Shown piece after piece: positions 16,746 through 25,655 of a DNA stretch of 64,000 nt. The DNA is from Dyadobacter fermentans (lineage in GTDB: Bacteria > Bacteroidota > Bacteroidia > Cytophagales > Spirosomataceae). The DNA lies in the NCBI RefSeq assembly GCF_019924045.1, contig NZ_JAHXBN010000013.1, positions 372,001-436,000 on the forward strand, written 5' to 3'. The position numbers and the translations under genes were made by a program. The first letter of the stretch is position 1. Each line of letters opens with the position of its first letter. The notes beneath the pieces are model-generated. The model saw nothing but the letters and a program-made list of their open reading frames with translations. It was not told the origin of the DNA and did no database searches.

Positions 16746-17328
16746 GCTAAAAACGGAGGTTTCGGAAAAGGTCATTATTGGGGTCGATCCCGGCACGCAG
16801 GTGATGGGTTATGGGGTAATATCGGTCAAGGGACAGCAGATTTCGCTGGTTCAATATGGTGTGATTCATTTGAGCAAATATAGTACGCACGAGTTGAAGT
16901 TGAAGAAAATCTTTGAACGCCTGACCCAGCTGATCGAGGATTACCTGCCGGATGAAATGGCCATTGAAGACCCTTTTTACGGTAAAAACGCGCAATCCAT
17001 GCTCAAACTTGGCCGTGCACAGGGCGTGGCTATGGCTGCGGCGCTCGCCCGTAATATCCCGATCGTCGAGTATTCTCCCAAGAAAGTAAAACAATCCGTA
17101 ACCGGCAGCGGAAACGCTTCCAAGGAGCAGGTAGCCTACATGCTCGAAAAGATTCTGAAAATGGAGCTCAGTCGTGAATTTATGGATGCTACGGACGGCA
17201 TTGCCATCGCTATTTGTCATCAATACCATGCCAATTCGCCGGCTTCGGCGGCTTCTGGCGGTTCCAAAAAAGCCAAAAAAGGCGGTTGGGATGCATTTGT
17301 GAGCGAGAACCCCAACCGGGTCCGGTAG
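16744..17328 (+). CDS. ruvC: Crossover junction endodeoxyribonuclease RuvC
   Basis: This 194-residue RNase H-fold nuclease resolves Holliday junctions with RuvAB during recombinational repair. The first catalytic Asp is in IIGVDPGTQVMGYG, a Glu is in MAIEDPFYGKNAQS, and the C-terminal acidic site is in MDATDGIAIAICHQ. The tail after residue 170 is short and basic. The ATG at 16744 overlaps the divergent gene's ATG at 16745. The nearest starts upstream would add a stretch not found in the family. The gene converges with the protease gene, with only 2 bp between stops. Confidence 0.95.
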   Translation: MLKTEVSEKVIIGVDPGTQVMGYGVISVKGQQISLVQYGVIHLSKYSTHELKLKKIFERLTQLIEDYLPDEMAIEDPFYGKNAQSMLKLGRAQGVAMAAALARNIPIVEYSPKKVKQSVTGSGNASKEQVAYMLEKILKMELSREFMDATDGIAIAICHQYHANSPASAASGGSKKAKKGGWDAFVSENPNRVR

Positions 17329-17330
17329 TA

Positions 17331-20300
17331 TCAGTGAATTAGTTTCAATGATTTGATCACATTGCCCGTCGTGAGCCGGTACACGTATGTGCCCGCCTGC
17401 AAGCCGGTCAGGTCGCTCTGAATGAAATTCCATCCTCCCGGAAATGTGGCGTTACCAAGCTGTTTGATGAATTGCCCGCGCACATTGAACAGGTCTACCC
17501 GTGCTTCGGCGGCTTGTGGAAGGTAAAAAGCAATCTCTGTCTGACCTGCCGCAGGGTTCGGTGTGTTTTGTAGCAACGTTACCGCATTCGGTTGTGTGCT
17601 GATCGGCGAGTCTTTAGACACGACGCGGAATGGCCGGCTTTCGTGGCTCGCGATTTCCGGTGTGGTGGTAAGGAGGTTGATGGTATATTCCCCTTCACGA
17701 AGCGTATCGGGCAATGTAAAGCTGACGGAATGCCCATTCACTGTCGTCTGGCTGAGGATTATGTGAGTGCCGGTGGTTGGATTATTCAGTTGGATGGAAA
17801 TGCGGTTCTCGCTGTCAAATGGAGAATTGGTACTCAACTTGACTGTTATCGACGAGCCAGCGGGGTAGCTACCCTGCGGTTCGAAGGAAAGGATGCGACG
17901 TTCGTCGAACGTATGGAGCTCACCGCCGGTGGTCAGGATGACGAGCTCACCCTTGAAGGATTCGATCTCGAAAGGTTCGCGAAGGAAATTGAGGCCTTCG
18001 GTGTAAGCATTAACCTTCCCATTGGCATAACGCAGCAGTCCGTATTGGGCAAAATCATCGCCGGAAACCTTCGGCCAGCGGTACATCACGAGCCACATCC
18101 GGTTCTGATCGTCAAATATGATCTTTTGAATGCTTTTGTCGAAAAGTGGGCGGATCACTTCCCAGTCGCTTTTTTCCTTATTAAACATCATTACACCCCA
18201 GTTGCCATAGGCGTAGGGAGTGTTGTCGTTATCAAATGCAAGACCATGAAGGGCATTCCAGAATGGCATCCGGGGTTGCGATACCCATTGATTGTTTTCA
18301 AAATACCAGGTAGAACCACCCTCGGTGATTGTCCAGATCCGGTCCTTGTGGTCCTTAGCGAGGCAAATAGGGGGTATTGACTGTAATGCTGTATGATGGG
18401 AGATCCAATCCCCATTCACAAACTGTGTGATGCCGATGATACTATTCATGTAAAACAGGCCGGCGGTTTCGGTGGTGAACAGGTCTTCCATACTGCTCAC
18501 GGCGGTTAATGGCGGGATCGGTAGCCGGGTATATGCATTGCCGGCTTTTTTGACCATCCCATCCAGACCGTCGATCGTATAAGTAGTGCCGTCCGGAGTG
18601 GCGGCAATGGCGGTCACTCTTTTCGGGCTCTGGCCGTTGGTGGTCGAGGGCAGGAACGGGGTCCAGGTTTCGAGGTCGGTAGTTTCGTAATACCCGGCCA
18701 CCGCGTCGGCGACAAATAGCTTTTCCTTTGATCTGAAAAGTTTTATTGTTCTGGTGTAGCTGCCCGAGCCGCGTGAGTTGAGCATGGCCGGGTGCGGAAC
18801 GCCCAGGTAAGTGAACCGGGTGTCCTTCACGCCGGTTTTGAACCGGCCGGTTGCCCACGCCGACTGAAAGCCGGTTTTTAATCCGATGTTCGAACGCAAA
18901 TAATAGGTAGTGTTTTCGGCCAGGCTGGGGAATAGCAGTTTTTTGTCAAAAGATCCGTCGTTCGGTGCATTGGGATCGGTGAACAGCTGGCTGATGACCC
19001 GGTTTTTAAATTCGGGGTCGGTGGCGATCTCGAAGGAGCCGGACACGGGGCCGGCGGTAAGAGAGGGGGTCCACTGCCGGATAGCCAGAATAGGGTCGGT
19101 CGACAGGATGGGATTGCTCCGCAGGGGCGTGGAGGTGGGAATGGCGGCCATATACATAGGCTCCGACCAGGCACTCCATTGGTTGTTCCAGTTTACCCGG
19201 TATCTGAGTTTAGTTCTGAGGGTCAGCTCCTCCGCGGGTCTGAGATTAAAAACTTCTATCTCCGTGCCTTTCGGAGTCCGGTCGAATGTTTCCTGGGGAA
19301 CATCCCATTGATCGAATGTCTCAACTTGATAGGCGGTAATGCCTGATAATGGCCTGAATGAACCGACAATATCCCCGGCGTTATTGAGTGCCGCAGACAA
19401 GAGTGCCGGCGGTGCGCTATTCGTTCCGGGGTTACCAATGCTGAATGACTGGGATTGTGACCATTCGGCGGAAGATGTGGTATTCTGCGGCTGGTATCTC
19501 ACGAAATAGTCACCCGGGTTTAGTCCCGGAGACCGGAAGAATGGCTGGAATACCAGCGTGTCGTCTGCAATACTCTGAAAACCGGCATCGCGGGCGATCT
19601 GTACCCGGTAACGGCTGGCTTTCGCGGACGGGTACCACTCGAATGCGGGAAATGCGGCAGAGCCGCCGGATTCGCCGGAAAGTCGGGAAATCAACCCCGC
19701 AGCGGCGGGTTTTTCTGTCAGTTCCGCCAACTTGAATGAGGGATTAACGGTCCCTTCCGCATAGCTGCGTATCAAATTTCTGCATAAAGGATGAAAAGTC
19801 ATTTCACCGAGGCAGTACGACATAATGGTACCGTTCGCGTCCTCCTTGAAACCATCACGGCAACTTTCGGAAGGGTTTTCCACGGCCACGCAGCGATCAA
19901 TCGGGCCGCCAGGCCACGAACAACTGTGCGTATGTGGTGAACCCAGCGTGTGCCCCAGCTCGTGGCATAGCACATAGACCGAAAAATATTGGTCGGGAGG
20001 CGGGAAGTTGGAGGTGCACATGCGAAACCCGCCGTAAAAAATACTATACTGGTTCGACATTCCCACCACAGCATCGCGTACCTCCCGGCGTTCTGCATTC
20101 CAATAGTTCATTACGTTAGAAAAGAAGTCCTCTGGCGTGGTGGAGGTATAGGGTTCCGGCTTATCCCAGATGTGAATGTGATAGACGGTGAGTTTAATAT
20201 TCATCTCCTCCTCGAAAATCGCCGATGCTTCCCGGAATACTTCGTAAACCCGTCGGCGGATACGCATCGCGTCGCCGCCATAATCGAGGTAAGTTTTGTG

Positions 20301-20513
20301 ATCGACATCCACACCGAGCCGGTATTCGAGCATAGGTGTGTTGGCGGTACGCGCTCGTGTGAGGTCAATTTGTTTGCTGATTTTTTCGAGACAGGCGCTT
20401 GCAAGGGAATCGTTGGTGCCGCAGGATGGTACTGCCAGCTGGGCCTTCGAAATACGAGGTGCGCTTAGTAATATGATGATTATGAGAATTTTAAATATGT
20501 AAAATGTCTTCAT
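17331..20513 (-). CDS. Secreted metzincin metalloprotease with T9SS sorting domain
   Basis: This 1060-residue protein begins with a signal peptide (MKTFYIFKILIIIILLSAPR, cleavage near SKAQ). The zinc site H184-E185-LGH188-TLGSPH194 matches HExxHxxGxxH, and NGTIMSYC supplies the metzincin Met-turn; cysteines around SCSW and SCRDG may form disulfides. Two fibronectin-like beta regions (about 285-570) follow, then a beta-propeller-like region (about 575-860) with repeated short W/Y-rich blades. The last 85 residues (LLQNTPNPAAGQTEI to SLKLIH) are a type A T9SS tail. It should act outside the cell or on the surface. The natural substrate is unknown. Confidence 0.85.
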   Translation of the reverse strand: MKTFYIFKILIIIILLSAPRISKAQLAVPSCGTNDSLASACLEKISKQIDLTRARTANTPMLEYRLGVDVDHKTYLDYGGDAMRIRRRVYEVFREASAIFEEEMNIKLTVYHIHIWDKPEPYTSTTPEDFFSNVMNYWNAERREVRDAVVGMSNQYSIFYGGFRMCTSNFPPPDQYFSVYVLCHELGHTLGSPHTHSCSWPGGPIDRCVAVENPSESCRDGFKEDANGTIMSYCLGEMTFHPLCRNLIRSYAEGTVNPSFKLAELTEKPAAAGLISRLSGESGGSAAFPAFEWYPSAKASRYRVQIARDAGFQSIADDTLVFQPFFRSPGLNPGDYFVRYQPQNTTSSAEWSQSQSFSIGNPGTNSAPPALLSAALNNAGDIVGSFRPLSGITAYQVETFDQWDVPQETFDRTPKGTEIEVFNLRPAEELTLRTKLRYRVNWNNQWSAWSEPMYMAAIPTSTPLRSNPILSTDPILAIRQWTPSLTAGPVSGSFEIATDPEFKNRVISQLFTDPNAPNDGSFDKKLLFPSLAENTTYYLRSNIGLKTGFQSAWATGRFKTGVKDTRFTYLGVPHPAMLNSRGSGSYTRTIKLFRSKEKLFVADAVAGYYETTDLETWTPFLPSTTNGQSPKRVTAIAATPDGTTYTIDGLDGMVKKAGNAYTRLPIPPLTAVSSMEDLFTTETAGLFYMNSIIGITQFVNGDWISHHTALQSIPPICLAKDHKDRIWTITEGGSTWYFENNQWVSQPRMPFWNALHGLAFDNDNTPYAYGNWGVMMFNKEKSDWEVIRPLFDKSIQKIIFDDQNRMWLVMYRWPKVSGDDFAQYGLLRYANGKVNAYTEGLNFLREPFEIESFKGELVILTTGGELHTFDERRILSFEPQGSYPAGSSITVKLSTNSPFDSENRISIQLNNPTTGTHIILSQTTVNGHSVSFTLPDTLREGEYTINLLTTTPEIASHESRPFRVVSKDSPISTQPNAVTLLQNTPNPAAGQTEIAFYLPQAAEARVDLFNVRGQFIKQLGNATFPGGWNFIQSDLTGLQAGTYVYRLTTGNVIKSLKLIH

Positions 20514-20647
20514 GGGCAGGTAGGAATGGGATGTAACCGGTTGGCTCTTCGCTCTAAGACAAATAAAAGGTATCAGACAGTTGCACCATTTTAATCTCAG
20601 TATTAAAAAAAATTAATGGTACTAATCCAACATTTGCTTTTACTAAT

Positions 20648-20686
20648 CAAACGTTTGTTTAATTAAATCAAACGATCGTTTGATTT
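20648..20686 (+). promoter_or_regulatory. TetR operator sites upstream of the efflux operon
   Basis: A perfect 22-bp palindrome spans 20665-20686 (core TCAAACGATCGTTTGA at 20668-20683). A second, shorter site with the same half-site, CAAACGTTTG, lies at 20648-20657. Tandem palindromes just before a tetR gene are typical autorepression operators. Confidence 0.8.
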
Positions 20687-20710
20687 TTGTTTGACGGCCG
20701 GTTACCTTTG
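20679..20710 (+). promoter_or_regulatory. Promoter of the TetR-TolC-EmrAB operon
   Basis: TTTG at 20679-20682 is 20 bp from TACCTTTG at 20703-20710, a full match to the Bacteroidota -33/-7 consensus. The -33 element sits inside the 22-bp operator palindrome, so repressor binding would block polymerase. The expected start is near 20717, about 45 bp before the tetR ATG. Confidence 0.68.
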
Positions 20711-20761
20711 TATTGTCATTAGCAAAATGAAGAAAATAATCCCTGCTAATGAGCTACTTAA

Positions 20762-21406
20762 ATGGAATACAACGCGAAACAATTGCAGATAATAGAAGTG
20801 GCGGAGCGGCTGTTTTCACAGAAAGGTTTTGCCGGGACTTCGGTCAGGGATATTGCTCAGGAAGCGGATGTGAACGTCTCGATGATATCCTACTATTTCG
20901 GTTCGAAGGAAAAGCTGATCGAGGCGCTTTTCCAGCTGCGCATGACGGAATCGAGCTCCCGGTTGGAAACCCTGATGATGCTCAGCGAGCTTTCGGCACT
21001 CCAGAAGTTCAATGTTTTCATCGATAGCGTGATCGATCGGCTGATAGGCAACCAGTGCTTTCACAATATTATGCTGCGTGAGCAACTGTCGTCGGAGCGG
21101 ACCCCCGTGATTTCCGAATATATCCGCGGACTGAAAATGCGGAACGTGGAACTGATCAAACGGATGATCCGCGAAGGCCAGGAGGCAGGCGATTTCCGGA
21201 AGGATATCAATGTGAGCCTGGTAACTACTACACTTTATGGCACGGTCAACTACGCCATCGCTACACAGGATTTTTATAAAATTCTCAATGGCCTCGAACA
21301 TCTGTCGGATGAAGAATTTAAGAAGCATCTGCGGACTGAACTGAGCCAGCATCTCAAGAACCTATTTAAATCAACAATAACCAATGAACACCACATCCAG
21401 AATTAG
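20762..21406 (+). CDS. TetR/AcrR-family repressor of the efflux operon
   Basis: This 214-residue regulator has the TetR helix-turn-helix in residues 8-54 (IIEVAERLFSQKGFAGTSVR, then DIAQEADVNVSMISYYFGSKEKL). The remainder is an all-helical ligand-binding domain. The adjacent palindromic operators and the drug-efflux genes that overlap its 3' end (tolC-like start 23 bp inside) indicate that it represses its own operon and is released by a toxic compound (inference). The ligand is unknown. ATG at 20762 is the only sensible start. Confidence 0.9.
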   Translation: MEYNAKQLQIIEVAERLFSQKGFAGTSVRDIAQEADVNVSMISYYFGSKEKLIEALFQLRMTESSSRLETLMMLSELSALQKFNVFIDSVIDRLIGNQCFHNIMLREQLSSERTPVISEYIRGLKMRNVELIKRMIREGQEAGDFRKDINVSLVTTTLYGTVNYAIATQDFYKILNGLEHLSDEEFKKHLRTELSQHLKNLFKSTITNEHHIQN

Positions 21407-22724
21407 AAGAATGGTCAGTCTGGCAACCGGGATCGTCTGGGTCGCCGTGGCCGGCCATTCGCACGCTCAAAGCGCACGCACGATCAAGCTGGAAGAGGCT
21501 ATTACAATGAGCCTGCAAAACAGCAAGCAGCTGAAACTGAGCCAGAGCAACATTGACCTCGCCGGGCTGGGTATCCGCCAGGTAAAGGAAAACCAGTTGC
21601 CGAGTTTCAGTGTATCAGGTTCCTATTTACGGGTGAACTCGCCGAACGTGAACCTGAAAATCAAACAGGAGGGCAACGACAGTACGGGTAATTCAGGCGG
21701 CATGCCGAATGTACATCAGGCGATGTACGGAATGGCGAGCGCTTCGATGCCGTTGTTTTCGGGTTTTCGTTTCAAATACGGCCTCGAATCGGCCAGGTAT
21801 GTCGAGCAGGCTGCAAAACTGGACGCCGACAATGACCGCGAAGCAGTGATCCAGAACACCGTTGCTGCCTATGGTAACCTCTATAAAGCCCAAAAGGCAG
21901 TGGACCTCGTAACCGAAAACCTCGCAAGCGAGCGCGAACGGGTGCAGGAGTTTACCAACCGTGAAAAGAACGGAATGCTGGCCCGCAACGACCTGATGAA
22001 AGCCAAATTGCAGGAGTCCAATGTAGAGCTGGCATTGCTGAATGCACAGAACGATTTGAAAATCACCACCATTAATATGAACCTGCTGCTGGGCCTGCCG
22101 GAAGAAACCGTCCTGGAAGCCGATGCCAACAGCTTCGCAGCCCTCAAAGAAGAAGGTAATGCGGCAGAATGGGAGCAAACAGCCCTCTCGCATCGCAAGG
22201 ACTTCGCAGCGAACGGTATCCGCCAGAAAGCGGCAGATAGCGATATCAAGGTAGCAAAAGCGGATTTATACCCAAGCGTGGCGCTCTCGGCCGGTTATGT
22301 GGCGCTGAGTATCCCCGGTGTTGTGACCGTTCCGAATGCGGTGAATGCAGGTATCGGCTTTAAATACGATGTTGCATCGCTCTGGAAATCGGGCGCGAAG
22401 ATCGCGCAGGCACGCACGAAGGCTTATCAGCTGAAAACCAATGAGCAGATCATCCTCGACAAGATCCACCTGGAAGTGAATACAGCCTATTACAACTACG
22501 TGCTGAGCAAGAGGAAGATCGATGTGTACGCCAAAGCGGTGGAACAAGCCAATGAAAATTACCGCATCACGAAAAATAAATACGATAACAGCCTGGTAAC
22601 TACGACCGAACTGCTCGACGCAGACGTGGCGCAGGTACAATCGCGTATCGATTACGAAGCAGCCAAGGCCGATGCCGTTGTCGCATACAAAAAACTCGAA
22701 CAAACAGCGGGCGTTATTAATTAA
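21384..22724 (+). CDS. TolC-family outer-membrane efflux protein
   Basis: This 446-residue protein begins with a signal peptide ending near HSHAQS and has two outer membrane efflux protein repeats, each with a long coiled-coil helix pair (about 80-210 and 290-440). Family features include KLEEAITMSLQNSKQLKLSQSN at the start and the repeated LxxA/YNY pattern. As TolC does, it should trimerise as the outer-membrane duct for the EmrA/EmrB-like proteins encoded next. It overlaps tetR by 23 bp, so translation is likely coupled. Confidence 0.9.
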   Translation: MNTTSRIRRMVSLATGIVWVAVAGHSHAQSARTIKLEEAITMSLQNSKQLKLSQSNIDLAGLGIRQVKENQLPSFSVSGSYLRVNSPNVNLKIKQEGNDSTGNSGGMPNVHQAMYGMASASMPLFSGFRFKYGLESARYVEQAAKLDADNDREAVIQNTVAAYGNLYKAQKAVDLVTENLASERERVQEFTNREKNGMLARNDLMKAKLQESNVELALLNAQNDLKITTINMNLLLGLPEETVLEADANSFAALKEEGNAAEWEQTALSHRKDFAANGIRQKAADSDIKVAKADLYPSVALSAGYVALSIPGVVTVPNAVNAGIGFKYDVASLWKSGAKIAQARTKAYQLKTNEQIILDKIHLEVNTAYYNYVLSKRKIDVYAKAVEQANENYRITKNKYDNSLVTTTELLDADVAQVQSRIDYEAAKADAVVAYKKLEQTAGVIN

Positions 22725-22872
22725 GGAGGAAAGGGAGGAAGGAGGAAGGAAAGGAAGTGTTAAAATTTTGAAAAAATAAGCAAACCCCTTCCTCCCTGCG
22801 CGGGCCGCCCTTTCCTCCCTCCTCCTTCCTCCCGCATTCAAACATTCACTCATTCAATCATTCAAAATTGAT
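22725..22872. repeat. Polypurine/polypyrimidine inverted repeat and CATTCA repeat
   Basis: A GGAGGAAGG-rich polypurine tract (about 22725-22756) is followed by its inverse, a CCTTCCTCC-rich tract (about 22787-22833), with a 30-bp AT-rich spacer. Together they could form a long G:C-rich hairpin or triplex. Then CATTCA repeats (22835-22871) lead up to the emrA-like start; the 21-base unit at 22851-22871 recurs exactly at 31275-31295. The location within an operon suggests partial attenuation. Confidence 0.6.
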
Positions 22873-23973
22873 ATGGAAACCAAAAACACCACCGAAGAAG
22901 CACCTAAAAAGAAAAATACCCGCTTCCTCATTATCCTTGCCGCGCTGATCATCGGCGGCGGTACCTGGGGCTTTACCAAATATAACCACGGACAGCACCA
23001 CGAAGAAACCGACGATGCACAGATAGATTCGGATATCAGCCCGGTAATTCCCAGAATATCAGGGTATGTGACCGAGATCCGGGTGAAGGACAACCAGACC
23101 GTGAAAAAAGGCGATACACTGATCGTGCTCGATAACCGCGACCAGATCATCAAACTCGAACAAGCGAAAGCGGGTCTCCTGGGTTCGGAAGGCAGCCTGA
23201 CCGTAGCGCACGAAACAACCAACGCGTCGGCGGCCAGCGGCATTACTTACGAAGCGAACATCGCCGTAGTGGCAGCGCAAATCGAAGAAGCCAAAGTGAA
23301 TTTGTGGAGAGCTAATCAGGATTACGCACGTTACGAAAACCTGATCAAAGACCATTCGATTACCCAACAGGAATTCGAGCAGGCGCAAGCGACCAAGCAA
23401 AAAGCAGAACGTGCATTGGCGGTGTTGGAGGCCCAGAAAGGTGCTGCTGAACGTCAGGCAAAAGCAGCCGGTCGTCAAACCAAAGCTACCTCTGTGCAAT
23501 CGGCCGTAGCGAATGCGAACATCAAGGCTCGTCAGGCCGAAATCGCGAATGCGGAATTGAACCTCTCGTATACCGTTATCACCGCGCCTACCGACGGCCG
23601 CGTGTCCAAAGTGAATGCGCAGCTAGGGCAATATTTGCAAGCCGGACAATCGCTGTTCAGTATTATCTCGACCCACAAACCATGGGTGACCGCGAACTTC
23701 AAAGAGACGCAATTGACCAAAATGAAGATTGGCCAGCACGTGAAAATCCACGTGGATGCTTATCCGGAGCATGAGTTCGAAGCGCAGGTGGCGTCATTCT
23801 CGCCGGCAACCGGTGCTCGTTTCGCGCTGCTGCCTCCTGATAACGCAAGCGGTAACTTCGTGAAAGTGGTACAACGTCTGCCGGTACGCATCGAGTTTAC
23901 CAAAGCCGACGACGACAAGATCGCGCAGCTGCGCCCGGGCATGAACGTGTTCGTGGATGTGGAACTGAACTAA
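22873..23973 (+). CDS. emrA: HlyD/EmrA-type membrane fusion protein
   Basis: This 366-residue periplasmic adaptor has a charged N terminus, one membrane anchor (about 17-33, FLIILAALIIGGGTWGF), a biotinyl-lipoyl-like half-motif (ISGYVTEIRVKDNQTVKKGD), a long coiled-coil hairpin (about 100-225) and the second lipoyl half plus beta-barrel (VITAPTDGRVSKV to the end). It would bridge the EmrB-like pump and the TolC-like duct. The domain order and neighbours match EmrA rather than RND-type adaptors, which are lipoproteins. Confidence 0.9.
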   Translation: METKNTTEEAPKKKNTRFLIILAALIIGGGTWGFTKYNHGQHHEETDDAQIDSDISPVIPRISGYVTEIRVKDNQTVKKGDTLIVLDNRDQIIKLEQAKAGLLGSEGSLTVAHETTNASAASGITYEANIAVVAAQIEEAKVNLWRANQDYARYENLIKDHSITQQEFEQAQATKQKAERALAVLEAQKGAAERQAKAAGRQTKATSVQSAVANANIKARQAEIANAELNLSYTVITAPTDGRVSKVNAQLGQYLQAGQSLFSIISTHKPWVTANFKETQLTKMKIGQHVKIHVDAYPEHEFEAQVASFSPATGARFALLPPDNASGNFVKVVQRLPVRIEFTKADDDKIAQLRPGMNVFVDVELN

Positions 23974-24014
23974 GGCGTTCGAACCGAATTTTTGATTCTA
24001 AAAACCAATAACGA

Positions 24015-25589
24015 ATGGAATTACAGGAATCACTCGTCGAATACGGCTACCGCAGGGTAATCATTACCATCACGGCTGTATTATGTGCGCTGCTGGAAAT
24101 CGTGGATACCACGATCGTAAACGTGGCGCTCAACGATATGCGCGGGAACCTGGGCGGCACATTGTCGGAGGTGAGCTGGGTGATTACCGCTTACGCAATC
24201 GGTAACGTCATCATCGTGCCGATGACCAGCTGGCTCTCGCAGCAGTTTGGCCGTCGCAACTACTTCGCCGCTTCGATCATCATATTTACGGTGGCCTCAT
24301 TTCTGTGTGGTAATGCCGATAATATCTGGGAGCTGGTATTTTTCAGATTGATACAAGGTTTCGGGGGCGGTGCATTGCTCGTAACCGCGCAAACGCTGAT
24401 CACCGAAAGTTACCCACCCGAAAAACGCGGGATTGCACAGGCTATTTATGGTCTGGGAGTGATTGTTGGCCCTACCCTGGGTCCGCCGCTGGGGGGGTAT
24501 ATTGTGGATAATTACAGCTGGCCTTACATTTTTTATATCAACATCCCGCTGGGTATCATCGCAGCGATGCTGACGATGGAGTTTGTAAGAAGCCCGAAAT
24601 TCGCTGCCAAAAAAGCGGCTAATGAAATTGACTGGTGGGGTATCATTTTTCTCGCCATCGCCGTAGGCTCGTTGCAGTATGTACTCGAAAAAGGCCAGGA
24701 AGAAGACTGGTTCAATGACGAAATCATCACGATACTCTCTGTCACCAGCGTTTTTTCATTCTTCTTCTTCATTTGGAGGGAATGGACTTATAAAAACCCG
24801 ATCGTGAACCTGCGCGTGCTCGCCAACGGTAACCTGAGGGTCGGAACGGTACTGTCGTTCATTCTCGGTTTCGGGTTGTACGGGTCGACATTCATTATCC
24901 CGCTTTACACCCAGGCGACGCTGGGTTGGACGGCCACACAATCAGGCATGCTCATGGTACCCGCGGCCATTGTAACGGCGATGATGATGCCTGTTGTGGG
25001 CCAGTTGCTGCAACGCGGCGTGAAACAACAGTACCTCGTGGCCATTGGGATGATATTCTTCTTCGTATACAGCTACTGGGGCTACCTTATATTGACGCCC
25101 GATACTGGTAAAGATGCGTTTTTTAGCATGCTAATCGTTCGCGGTATTGGGCTAGGACTCCTGTTTGTCCCTATCACCACCCTGGCATTGTCGACGCTGA
25201 AAGGCCGTGAAATCGGGGAAGGGGCTGCGTTCACCGGTATGATGCGGCAACTCGGCGGCTCGTTTGGTGTGGCGGTGATCACGACGTTCATAGCACGCCA
25301 GAACATGGCGCACCGCAATGACCTGGTCAGTAAGCTGGATGTGAACAATCCCATTGTGCAACAGCGTGTCGAAGGTTTGCAGCATAGCTTTATGGCCAAA
25401 GGTATGACACCCGACGTCGCGCTGAACAGCGGATATAAAATGTTGGACTACACGGTGTCCAAGCAAGCACAGGTAATGTCGTACATGGATGTGTTCCTGT
25501 ACCTGGGCGTGATGTTTTTGATTTGTGTTCCCTTTGTGTTATGGACGCGGAGCGGCAAGACAAAAGTCGACGCTTCGTCCGTGCACTAG
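24015..25589 (+). CDS. emrB: DHA2-family MFS drug exporter (EmrB/QacA)
   Basis: This 524-residue, 14-TM proton-driven exporter has the DHA2 signature LEIVDTTIVNVALNDM in TM1 (Asp in motif D1), motif A-like LSQQFGRRNYF between TM2 and TM3, and motif C GLGVIVGPTLGPPLGGYIV in TM5. With the EmrA-like and TolC-like proteins it forms a three-part pump expelling hydrophobic toxicants from the cytoplasm or inner membrane. It ends the operon; a terminator follows at 25617. Confidence 0.92.
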   Translation: MELQESLVEYGYRRVIITITAVLCALLEIVDTTIVNVALNDMRGNLGGTLSEVSWVITAYAIGNVIIVPMTSWLSQQFGRRNYFAASIIIFTVASFLCGNADNIWELVFFRLIQGFGGGALLVTAQTLITESYPPEKRGIAQAIYGLGVIVGPTLGPPLGGYIVDNYSWPYIFYINIPLGIIAAMLTMEFVRSPKFAAKKAANEIDWWGIIFLAIAVGSLQYVLEKGQEEDWFNDEIITILSVTSVFSFFFFIWREWTYKNPIVNLRVLANGNLRVGTVLSFILGFGLYGSTFIIPLYTQATLGWTATQSGMLMVPAAIVTAMMMPVVGQLLQRGVKQQYLVAIGMIFFFVYSYWGYLILTPDTGKDAFFSMLIVRGIGLGLLFVPITTLALSTLKGREIGEGAAFTGMMRQLGGSFGVAVITTFIARQNMAHRNDLVSKLDVNNPIVQQRVEGLQHSFMAKGMTPDVALNSGYKMLDYTVSKQAQVMSYMDVFLYLGVMFLICVPFVLWTRSGKTKVDASSVH

Positions 25590-25616
25590 TGTTTTTAAGT
25601 GTAGTAGTATTGCAGA

Positions 25617-25655
25617 AGAAGCCTTCCGACACCGGGAGGCTTCTCTTGTTTTGTT
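25617..25655 (+). terminator. Terminator of the efflux operon
   Basis: AGAAGCCT at 25617-25624 pairs with AGGCTTCT at 25637-25644; the TCC/GGG next to the loop extends the stem to about 11 bp. CTTGTTTTGTTT follows. Confidence 0.8.
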
